Of a stretch of DNA of 14,785 nucleotides, positions 1 through 6,808 are shown piece by piece. The stretch's first letter is position 1; every line of letters begins with the position of its first letter. Source of the DNA: an uncultured Pseudomonadota bacterium (GTDB lineage: Bacteria > Pseudomonadota > Gammaproteobacteria > Methylococcales > Methylomonadaceae); contig CAIVBX010000005.1 in assembly GCA_903904275.1 (NCBI GenBank), positions 1 through 14,785 of the forward strand, written 5' to 3'. Under the pieces are notes generated by a model that saw only the letters and a program-made list of their open reading frames with translations, searched no databases and was not told the DNA's origin. A program made the translations under genes and the position numbers.

Positions 1-101
1 CTCCTCAATACGGAACTAAAGTTGAAACAGGCTTTTTAACCGGCTTAGGTAAGGTTAAAGGCAAAGTTGTGATGCTTTTGAATATCGAAACAATAATTAA
101 C
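1..101 (+). CDS. cheW: CheW-like chemotaxis coupling protein, C-terminal fragment (3' part only)
   Basis: The frame beginning at base 3 reads PQYGTKVETGFLTGLG and then GKVVMLLNIETIIN. From memory, this follows the end of CheW closely: E. coli CheW has a P-E-F stretch, then TEYLTGLG, then a hydrophobic strand with NIEKLLN. CheW is a cytoplasmic SH3-like adaptor that links chemoreceptors to the histidine kinase CheA. Only about 33 residues are present because the gene enters from the left edge. After about base 101 the same frame gives a meaningless Arg/Lys run and stops with TGA at 150-152. That run is the Glu-rich PilQ segment read out of frame. So the authentic CheW end is probably missing and the gene is cut at the join with pilQ. 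The family call rests on a short stretch but the match is specific. A CheV-type or other CheW-domain protein is also possible. Confidence 0.7.
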
Positions 102-131
102 CGACGAAGAAAAAGAAAAAGAAGAAAAAAG
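93..131. other. Join between cheW fragment and pilQ fragment (probable chimera or rearrangement breakpoint)
   Basis: Left of about base 101 the coding signal is CheW in frame 3. Right of about base 103 it is PilQ in frame 1, whose frame is closed by TAA at 94-96 and by TGA codons further left. Neither gene has its missing part here: CheW lacks any clear end, and PilQ lacks its signal peptide and AMIN domains. The join lies in or beside a purine-rich run (103-131, mostly GAA/AAA codons), the kind of low-complexity sequence where misassembly or amplification template switching is common. Confidence 0.65.
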
Positions 132-1632
132 TCGTGTCAAATATACTGGTGACCGTTTATCGTTAAATTTCCAAAACATCGAAATTCGTAACATTATCGC
201 TATTTTGGCTGAATTTACGGGTCAAAATATGGTTGCAGGTGACGATGTTTCAGGAAATATCACCTTGAAAATTGATGATGTTCCTTGGGACGAAGCACTT
301 GATTTTATTATGATGACCAAAGAGTTGGGAAAATATCAAACAGGTAATGTGACATTGATTTCGCCACTGGATAAAATCAAAGATTACAAAGAAAAACAAC
401 AAAAAATGGAAGAGGTCGTTGAAAAATCTGACGCGTTGATTACGGAATACCTTAAAATCAATTTCGCTAAAGCGGAAAGTTTTAAAAGTTTGTTGAATGG
501 ATTGGATACAGGTGCATTTGGAAGTTGTGGAAACGATACGACAACCACCAGTTCTTTAGGCTTGTCTTCAAATAGTAACACGTCATCGAACAATGACCCG
601 ACTCAACAAAATCAAAATTCTGTTTCCCGCTCATTAACCAGTCAGTTATCAAACACAATCAATACGCAGAATCAAACTCAAAACGGCATAAATTCTGAAG
701 AAAAACGTTTATTATCAACACGAGGTTCGGCAATTGTAGATTCAAGAACAAATACCTTAATCGTTAAAGATACTGCAAAAAAATTAGATGATGTAAAAAA
801 ATTGATTCATAGATTAGATGTTCCTGTACAACAAGTCATGATTGAATCGAGAATTGTAATTGCGGATGATTCGTTTGCGCGAAACTTAGGTGTGAAATTT
901 GGTGCTGGAAAACAAGGTGCTTTAGATGCTTCAACAAATTATGCTACTGGTGGTAAAGGAACAACAGGCGATATAAGTTCAGGAAATAGTGTTTTAAAAG
1001 ATTCACTGTTTGATTTGGGCGCACAATCAATGGGTTCAACACCGCCTGCTGCATTGGGAATGACATTGGTTCGTGGTGCGGATTATGTTTTGAATTTGGA
1101 AGTTTCAGCATTGCAATCAAATGGACGGGGCGAAAGCATTTCAAATCCGCGAGTAATGACAATGAATCGTTGTACCGCTTACATTATTCAAGGTGTTCAA
1201 GTTCCTTATGTTACCTTGCCAACTGTCGTCGCAAATGGTTCATCGTCATCATCTGTGCCAACTGTAACCTTTAAAGATGCCACATTAGCATTAAATGTTA
1301 CGCCACAAATTACACCAAGTGGCTCAGTTTTAATGAATCTCGTCATCAAAAAAGATAATGTCAACGAAACCGCAAGCATCGGTTTAAATGGCAATAAAGT
1401 ATTGGATAAACGTGAAATTAAAACGTCTGTTTTAGTCGAAGATGGTGAAACGATTGTGTTAGGTGGTGTTTATGAAGATAACGATTCCATCACTAAAAAC
1501 AAAGTACCATTTTTTGCAGATTTGCCATTTGTTGGCGATTTGTTCACAAATAGCGCAAAAACTAGCGCAAAAAAAGAACTGTTAATTTTCGTTACGCCCA
1601 AAATTGTCAAAGACAATCAGGCAACGCAATAA
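103..1632 (+). CDS. pilQ: Type IV pilus secretin PilQ, C-terminal ~510 residues (5' part missing)
   Basis: PilQ forms the outer-membrane ring through which the type IV pilus is extruded. The visible part starts with a charged linker, then an N0-like domain (LSLNFQNIEIRNI at about 157-195, followed by the conserved VSGNITLKIDDVPWDEALD). Next come an N1-like domain interrupted by a long Asn/Ser/Thr/Gln-rich stretch (about 500-705), the RGSAIVDSRTNTLIVKDT segment, the VQQVMIESRIVIA strand, and the secretin core ending in GETIVLGGVYED, VPFFADLPFVGDLF and KKELLIFVTPKIV. An ATG- or TTG-based start such as the TTG at 205 would fall inside the N0 domain and is not the true start, because homology extends upstream to about base 140. 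Signal peptide and AMIN domains are absent because of the join at about base 101. It is the first visible gene of the pilQ-aroK-aroB-damX series, 48 bp before aroK. The pilMNOP genes expected upstream are not present. Confidence 0.93.
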   Translation, partial: DEEKEKEEKSRVKYTGDRLSLNFQNIEIRNIIAILAEFTGQNMVAGDDVSGNITLKIDDVPWDEALDFIMMTKELGKYQTGNVTLISPLDKIKDYKEKQQKMEEVVEKSDALITEYLKINFAKAESFKSLLNGLDTGAFGSCGNDTTTTSSLGLSSNSNTSSNNDPTQQNQNSVSRSLTSQLSNTINTQNQTQNGINSEEKRLLSTRGSAIVDSRTNTLIVKDTAKKLDDVKKLIHRLDVPVQQVMIESRIVIADDSFARNLGVKFGAGKQGALDASTNYATGGKGTTGDISSGNSVLKDSLFDLGAQSMGSTPPAALGMTLVRGADYVLNLEVSALQSNGRGESISNPRVMTMNRCTAYIIQGVQVPYVTLPTVVANGSSSSSVPTVTFKDATLALNVTPQITPSGSVLMNLVIKKDNVNETASIGLNGNKVLDKREIKTSVLVEDGETIVLGGVYEDNDSITKNKVPFFADLPFVGDLFTNSAKTSAKKELLIFVTPKIVKDNQATQ

Positions 1633-1680
1633 ATTCAAAATTAACGTTGTTATGACATAAATTTAAAATACAAGGACAGC

Positions 1681-2205
1681 ATGAAACAATCAGAAAACAT
1701 TTATTTAGTTGGGTTAATGGGCGCAGGCAAAACCACTGTTGGTCGCTTGCTCGCTCGTGCCTTGCAATTGCCTTTTTACGATAGTGACAAAGCAATTGAA
1801 GAACGGACAGGCGTTGATATTTCAACCATTTTTGAATTTGAAGGCGAAGTCGGTTTTCGTAATCGCGAACAAAAAATGATTGCTCAACTTACCGAAATTA
1901 AAGGCGTTGTTATGGCAACGGGCGGTGGTGCAATTTTACGCGAAGAAAATCGAAATTTGCTGATGGAAAGAGGATTTGTGGTGTATTTACATTGCGATGC
2001 AAACCGCTTATTTGAACGCACGCGCCGTGATTCGCAACGCCCATTGCTTGATGTCGAAGACCCGAAAAAACGCATCGAAGGGTTATTAGCTGAACGTCAA
2101 CCTTTGTATTTAGCAAGTGCGGATTTGGTAGTTGATACGGGCGAATTACAAAGTAAAGACGTTGTTACGCATATTTTAGAAGCCTACCAATTTGCACAAA
2201 ATTAA
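1681..2205 (+). CDS. aroK: Shikimate kinase
   Basis: This enzyme phosphorylates shikimate at the 3-hydroxyl with ATP in the cytoplasm, a step on the way to chorismate and the aromatic amino acids. The 174-residue length is normal for AroK. Visible motifs are the Walker A loop GLMGAGKTT (residues 11-19), the shikimate-binding DSD (34-36), Arg60 in GFRNRE, the glycine triplet GGG (81-83), Arg120 in the lid (RPLL), and Arg139 near the end (ERQPLY). An AAGGAC ribosome-binding site lies just before the ATG, supporting this start. It follows pilQ by 48 bp and precedes aroB by 3 bp, the standard gammaproteobacterial pil-aro arrangement. Choosing AroK over AroL rests mainly on this context. Confidence 0.97.
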   Translation: MKQSENIYLVGLMGAGKTTVGRLLARALQLPFYDSDKAIEERTGVDISTIFEFEGEVGFRNREQKMIAQLTEIKGVVMATGGGAILREENRNLLMERGFVVYLHCDANRLFERTRRDSQRPLLDVEDPKKRIEGLLAERQPLYLASADLVVDTGELQSKDVVTHILEAYQFAQN

Positions 2206-2208
2206 AAT

Positions 2209-3288
2209 ATGAAAACGTTAAATGTCGAATTAGGTGAACGCCGCTATCCGATTTATATCGGTGAAAATGTGTTGTTACAAGCAGATTTATTAACACAACA
2301 CATTAAATCGAAACAAGTTTTGATTGTCACAAATGAAACGATTGCGCCGTTATATTTAGAAAAAGTGTCTGCGAATTTAAGCGCGTATCACGTTGAAAAC
2401 GTCATTTTGCCTGATGGTGAACAATTTAAAACGCTCGATTCGCTCAATTTGATTTTCGATAAATTACTGACCTGCAAATTTAGTCGAAATGCGACGTTAA
2501 TTGCGTTAGGTGGTGGTGTCATTGGTGATATGGGTGGATTTGCTGCTGCGTGTTATCAACGTGGAATTACCTTTATTCAAATTCCAACCACGTTATTGGC
2601 GCAAGTTGATTCGTCGGTTGGTGGAAAAACGGGCGTAAATCACGCGCTCGGCAAAAATATGATTGGCGCGTTTTATCAACCTCAAGCAGTGATTGCAGAT
2701 GTAAATGTATTGGACACCCTTGACGACCGTCAACTTGCGGCGGGTTTAGCCGAAATCATCAAATACGGTTTAATTCGTAATGAAGCCTTTTTTGTTTGGC
2801 TTGAAGAAAATATCAATGTGTTATTGGCGCGTGATAAAACCGCCCTTACCTATGCTATTGAACAATCTTGCATTATGAAAGCAGAGGTTGTGGCGGAAGA
2901 TGAACACGAAGGTGGTGTGCGTGCGACATTAAATTTAGGTCACACTTTTGGTCATGCCATTGAAACCGGTATGGGTTACGGCAGTTATTTACACGGTGAA
3001 GCGGTTGCCATTGGCACATGTTTAGCGGCGGATTTATCGCAACGAAAAGGGTTTTTAACTCACAATGATGTAGCAAGAATTGTGAACTTATTTGAACGTT
3101 CAAATTTACCCGTAAAATCACCAACTGAATTAAACACTGAACGTTTTGTTGATTTAATGGCAGTTGATAAAAAGAATGTTGATGGTGCAATTCGTGTGAT
3201 TTTGCTCGAAGCAATTGGTAAAGCAACATTGCCAATGTCTGTCGATAATTTGTCTTTAATGCAAACATTACAATGTTATGGCAAATAA
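2209..3288 (+). CDS. aroB: 3-dehydroquinate synthase
   Basis: AroB converts DAHP to 3-dehydroquinate, the second shikimate-pathway step, using NAD+ and a divalent metal. Its 359 residues match the family length. The NAD-binding region includes PDGEQFKT (69-75) and GGGVIGDMGGF (101-111). IPTTLLAQVDSSVGGKTGVN (125-144) is the classic substrate-binding segment. The expected metal ligands are visible as Glu182 (AEIIKYG), His245 (LNLGHTFGHAIE) and His262 (LHGEAVAIG). The start is only 3 bp after the aroK stop and has no clear Shine-Dalgarno sequence, so it is probably translated by coupling to aroK. Its 3' end overlaps the start of the damX-like gene by 11 bp. Confidence 0.98.
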   Translation: MKTLNVELGERRYPIYIGENVLLQADLLTQHIKSKQVLIVTNETIAPLYLEKVSANLSAYHVENVILPDGEQFKTLDSLNLIFDKLLTCKFSRNATLIALGGGVIGDMGGFAAACYQRGITFIQIPTTLLAQVDSSVGGKTGVNHALGKNMIGAFYQPQAVIADVNVLDTLDDRQLAAGLAEIIKYGLIRNEAFFVWLEENINVLLARDKTALTYAIEQSCIMKAEVVAEDEHEGGVRATLNLGHTFGHAIETGMGYGSYLHGEAVAIGTCLAADLSQRKGFLTHNDVARIVNLFERSNLPVKSPTELNTERFVDLMAVDKKNVDGAIRVILLEAIGKATLPMSVDNLSLMQTLQCYGK

Positions 3289-4834
3289 CGAAATTTTTTC
3301 GGAATCGTTTGAAATTTTGCCGCTTATAACAAAAGAGCGAACGCAAAAATTTGAATTGTTGCAACATTTAATTCCGAATTTAAAACAACACATTATTATC
3401 AGCGGCGAATCTGGGATTGGAAAAACGCTGTTACTCGATAAACTCTATGATTTAAATTCTGACGTGTGGCAATGTTGTTTTGTACAAGGCAGTGCAGAAT
3501 TAAGTTTTGAAATGATTGAAGCGCAATTAACAAAAACAATGTTGCGAAATAAATATGATTCGTTGGAAAGTGCGTTTCAAATTTTTCAAGAACAACATAA
3601 AAAAATTGTGTTGATTATTGATGATGCAGGACTTTTGGTTTCAGGTTTGATGACCACGTTGATCGATTATGCAGCAAGTCAAACAGTTGTAAAATTGATT
3701 TTTTCGCTCACACCTGAAGCACAAAATGCACATCGCCAAACCGATAAAGCGTTAGATTCATGTTATTTGCTTGAAATTCCTGCGTTAAATAAAAATCAAT
3801 GTGCCGATTTTTTACGGCATTTAGCCGCAAAACCAAGAACCTATGACGCAATACCGATTGACGACAAATGGATTGAAAAAATTTATCATGATACACAAGG
3901 TGTTCCAGCTAGAATTTTGGTAAATTTTTCAAAATTAGCGCGTGGAAATCAATCAGATTACAACAAATGGTTAATCGGTGCGGCAGGCGTATTATTTTTA
4001 GCCATTGGAATCAATCAAGGCATACAGCATTTTAAAACTGTTGAAGAAATGCCAATTGAAATCCCTTCTGTTCCGCTTATTGAAAATACTGAAAAAACGC
4101 CTGTTATCCAAAGTGAATCACCACCTAAAACAGAACAACAAGACATCATCATTCCAGAATTTCAGCTCGATATTGAAAAAGGCATTGTCGCTGCACCAAC
4201 TAATTCACAACCTGAAAATGCAGTTCCTGTTGAAAAACCTGTGGAAAACATTGCAGAGCCTGCAAAAGTAGAAGCTGAAAAAACACCTGAAATGCCGCAA
4301 CCTGATTTAAAAATACCTGAACCTGAGAAAGTCGAAACCGTTATTGAAAACCCTGTGAAACTTGTTGAACCAACCATTTCGTTTCCCAAAGTAGAGCCTG
4401 CTCAAGGCGTTAAAATTCAGCAATTGTCTGAAAAATCAACACTTCAAATGGTACCTATTTCTGTACCTGACGTTAAAAAAATTGAAATTAAACCAATTGA
4501 AAAACCTGCTGACGTTAAAAAACCAGAACCTGTAAAAGTAGAACCTGTTAAAAAAATTGAACTCGAAAAAGAAAAAAAAGCTGAAATTATTTCACCTCAA
4601 TCGGCAGGACATTACGCGCTACAATTGATTACACTTTCAAGTGATGCCGCCGTTGAAGCCTTTCAAAAAAAGCACGCAGGATTGCGTAAAAACATTCATG
4701 TTGTCAAATCGGGAAATGCTGAACAACCACGTTTTGCCTTGATGTATGGTGGGTTCACAAATGCAGCCGAAGCCACAAAAGCGCGTGAAAATTTACCTGC
4801 TGAATTTGCTAATTCACTGCCCAGAAAAAATTAA
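3278..4834 (+). CDS. damX: DamX-like membrane protein with AAA-type ATPase and SPOR domains
   Basis: Domain order in 518 residues: an N-terminal P-loop ATPase of the ExeA/AAA type (Walker A GESGIGKT at 43-50, Walker B KIVLIIDDAG at 109-118), one transmembrane helix (about 231-248), a long Pro/Glu/Lys-rich periplasmic linker (about 255-440) and a C-terminal SPOR domain (about 443-518, with YALQLITL and FALMYGGF strands). SPOR domains bind denuded glycan strands at division septa, and DamX is a known septal-ring protein of this architecture. The gene lies at the usual DamX place after aroB, overlapping it by 11 bp in another frame, which implies coupled translation. The SPOR end (SLPRKN) seems a few residues shorter than usual and stops next to an A-rich stretch (about 4823-4833). 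A small indel there is possible but unproven. Whether the ATPase domain is active is unknown; E. coli DamX lacks a well-conserved one. Confidence 0.88.
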   Translation: MANNEIFSESFEILPLITKERTQKFELLQHLIPNLKQHIIISGESGIGKTLLLDKLYDLNSDVWQCCFVQGSAELSFEMIEAQLTKTMLRNKYDSLESAFQIFQEQHKKIVLIIDDAGLLVSGLMTTLIDYAASQTVVKLIFSLTPEAQNAHRQTDKALDSCYLLEIPALNKNQCADFLRHLAAKPRTYDAIPIDDKWIEKIYHDTQGVPARILVNFSKLARGNQSDYNKWLIGAAGVLFLAIGINQGIQHFKTVEEMPIEIPSVPLIENTEKTPVIQSESPPKTEQQDIIIPEFQLDIEKGIVAAPTNSQPENAVPVEKPVENIAEPAKVEAEKTPEMPQPDLKIPEPEKVETVIENPVKLVEPTISFPKVEPAQGVKIQQLSEKSTLQMVPISVPDVKKIEIKPIEKPADVKKPEPVKVEPVKKIELEKEKKAEIISPQSAGHYALQLITLSSDAAVEAFQKKHAGLRKNIHVVKSGNAEQPRFALMYGGFTNAAEATKARENLPAEFANSLPRKN

Positions 4835-4854
4835 ATTCCACACTTAAAAAAATT

Positions 4855-5922
4855 ATGACTACATTAAAAAACGACACGTTTATCAAAGCACTTTTAAAAC
4901 AACCTACAGATTACACGCCGATTTGGATGATGCGCCAAGCAGGACGTTATTTGCCTGAATATCGCGCAATTCGTGAACAAGCGGGGAGTTTTATGGCGCT
5001 TTGCACCAATCCAGAATTAGCGTGTGAAGTGACTTTGCAGCCGTTGCGCCGTTTTGATTTTGATGCCGCAATTTTGTTTTCAGACATTTTGACAATTCCT
5101 GACGCGATGGGTTTAGGTTTGTATTTCACCGAAGGCGAAGGACCGCGTTTTAAAAATCCCATTCAGACCGCTGCGGATATTGAAAAATTACCGATTCCTG
5201 ACCCCGAAAATGAATTACGTTATGTGATGGATGCGGTGCGTTTGATTCGCAAAAATTTAGAAAATCGTGTGCCGTTGATTGGTTTTTCAGGCAGTCCGTG
5301 GACTCTTGCAACGTATATGATTGAAGGCGGAAGCAGTAAAAATTTCGCTAAAATCAAAAAAATGATGTTTAACGAATCCGCTTTACTTCATAAATTACTC
5401 GATAAATTAGCGCAATCTGTCGCGTCTTATTTAAACGCACAAATTGCCGCAGGCGCACAAGCAGTGATGCTTTTTGATACTTGGGGCGGCATGTTAAGCG
5501 GCGAAGATTACAACGAATTTTCATTACGTTATGCTCAACAAGTGCGTTCATTGCTAAAAACTGAAATTGATGGTGTACGAATTCCAACCGTTTTATTCAC
5601 AAAAGGCGGTGGTTTGTGGCTCGAAAATATGGCAGAATCGGGTTATGACGCGCTTGGTTTAGATTGGCAAACTGATATTGGGCAAGCTCGTGCAAGAGTT
5701 GGCGATAAAGTGGCGTTGCAAGGTAATTTAGACCCCCTAACACTTTATGCAACACCTGAAGTGATTACAGAAAAAGTCAAAATTATTTTACAAAAATACG
5801 GTAGCGGATCAGGTCATGTTTTCAATTTAGGTCACGGCATTTTACCTGACATCAATCCTGATAATGTGGAAGCGATGGTTGATGCGGTGCATGAATTTAG
5901 TCGCATTCATCACAATAACTAA
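4855..5922 (+). CDS. hemE: Uroporphyrinogen decarboxylase
   Basis: HemE removes four carboxylates from uroporphyrinogen III to give coproporphyrinogen III in haem synthesis, in the cytoplasm and without a cofactor. Its 355 residues match the family. Both family signatures are present: PIWMMRQAGRYLPEYR (22-37, holding the substrate-binding Arg27 and Arg31) and GFSGSPWTLATYMIEG (143-158, holding Tyr154). The catalytic Asp77 is in FSDIL and the conserved His327 is in NLGHGILPD. It starts 20 bp after damX and ends 12 bp before the next gene, so it looks co-transcribed with the pil-aro cluster. No strong Shine-Dalgarno sequence is seen before the ATG. The chosen start gives the normal N-terminus just before the first signature. 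Confidence 0.98.
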   Translation: MTTLKNDTFIKALLKQPTDYTPIWMMRQAGRYLPEYRAIREQAGSFMALCTNPELACEVTLQPLRRFDFDAAILFSDILTIPDAMGLGLYFTEGEGPRFKNPIQTAADIEKLPIPDPENELRYVMDAVRLIRKNLENRVPLIGFSGSPWTLATYMIEGGSSKNFAKIKKMMFNESALLHKLLDKLAQSVASYLNAQIAAGAQAVMLFDTWGGMLSGEDYNEFSLRYAQQVRSLLKTEIDGVRIPTVLFTKGGGLWLENMAESGYDALGLDWQTDIGQARARVGDKVALQGNLDPLTLYATPEVITEKVKIILQKYGSGSGHVFNLGHGILPDINPDNVEAMVDAVHEFSRIHHNN

Positions 5923-5934
5923 AATTAAGCCATT

Positions 5935-6798
5935 ATGCCTTTTGATTTAAAAGAATATGCTGCAAATATTGATGGTGCTGTTCAATCACACCTGAATTGG
6001 ACAAGACGCATTCTTTCTTTTGCTATTTTACGCACACCACTTTCAACAGATGTCACCGATTGCAATGCACATACGCAGTGTAAATTTGGCAATTGGTTTT
6101 ATAAAGATTATGAATTCTTTATGGCGTTAGATTCGACGGCAACAATTGAATTAGAACAGCAACATCGTGTTATGCACAGCATAATTCGAGAATTATGTTT
6201 GTCGATTGATGATAAAAACGTTTGCGTTCAACATTTGCAATCTTTTGAAGAATACCAAATAAAAGTTGTTGAATTGTTGACGCATTTTAAAAATATCGCC
6301 GTATCGTCCAATATGCACGTTGATAATTTAACGCAATTGGCAACCCGAAATCGTCTGTTGTTTGATTTTGAAGCCTTGTGCAGTAGCAAAAATATTTCTG
6401 CGTCAGATTTTGGGATATTGCTGATAGAAATTGATGTGATTAAACAAATTTACAGTAAATATGGTTTAGCTACGAGAAATTCCGTGATTCTTGAAATCGC
6501 TGACATTGTGCGAAAAACGGTTCGTAAAGGTGATTTTTCATACAGATATAGCGAAACGCAATTTTTACTTTTAATTGATTGTCCTTCATATAGTATTTTG
6601 CAGTTTGTCGCAGAAAAATGTCGGAATCTCACCGAACATTCTAAATTTAACAAAGCCGACAAAATGAATGTCACTATTTCAATCGGCGGCGTGTGCATTT
6701 TGGAGAATGAATCATTAGAAGATGCGATTAGTCGCGCTGACATCGCATTATCTGAAGCAAAAAACCAAGGGCGACACATTTGTGTATTGTATGAATGA
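5935..6798 (+). CDS. CZB (zinc-binding) domain plus degenerate GGDEF protein, DgcZ-like; probable c-di-GMP receptor rather than cyclase
   Basis: This soluble 287-residue protein has the length and architecture of E. coli DgcZ (YdeH), a zinc-inhibited diguanylate cyclase. The N-terminal four-helix CZB domain (about 10-125) keeps all four expected zinc ligands: His19 (VQSHLNW), Cys49 (CKFGNWFY), His77 and His81 (QQHRVMH). The C-terminal GGDEF fold begins at LTQLATRNRLLF (about 132) and keeps the late strand VTISIGGV (246-253) and ADIALSEAKNQGRH. The signature itself is lost: SETQF (206-210) stands where GGDEF or GGEEF belongs, and the metal and substrate loop reads IDVIKQIYSKYGL. The RxxD inhibitory c-di-GMP site is intact as RKGD (197-200), exactly five residues before SETQF. 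It is therefore probably catalytically dead but able to bind c-di-GMP. It sits 12 bp after hemE, apparently the last gene of the pil-aro-damX-hemE operon. CZB family and degeneracy are seen directly; the receptor role is inference. Confidence 0.88.
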   Translation: MPFDLKEYAANIDGAVQSHLNWTRRILSFAILRTPLSTDVTDCNAHTQCKFGNWFYKDYEFFMALDSTATIELEQQHRVMHSIIRELCLSIDDKNVCVQHLQSFEEYQIKVVELLTHFKNIAVSSNMHVDNLTQLATRNRLLFDFEALCSSKNISASDFGILLIEIDVIKQIYSKYGLATRNSVILEIADIVRKTVRKGDFSYRYSETQFLLLIDCPSYSILQFVAEKCRNLTEHSKFNKADKMNVTISIGGVCILENESLEDAISRADIALSEAKNQGRHICVLYE

Positions 6799-6808
6799 AG
6801 TATGAAAA

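Noticed and set aside
102..152. Arg/Lys-rich C-terminal extension of the CheW frame
   Set aside because: The basic run arises from reading the GAA/AAA-rich PilQ codons one base out of frame, so it is not a real CheW tail or nuclear-type basic domain.
205..1632. Treating the TTG at 205 as the true start of a 475-residue secretin
   Set aside because: Secretin N0-domain similarity continues upstream in the same frame to about base 140, so 205 is an internal leucine codon.
2873..3367. 164-codon open frame on the minus strand across the aroB/damX junction
   Set aside because: It lies antisense to two well-supported genes, its product resembles no domain, and its composition is that of a reversed AT-rich coding strand.
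4005..4271. 88-codon plus-strand frame inside the damX-like gene
   Set aside because: It is a shifted reading of the Pro/Glu/Lys linker and gives a Leu/Lys/Gln-rich product without motif or ribosome-binding site.
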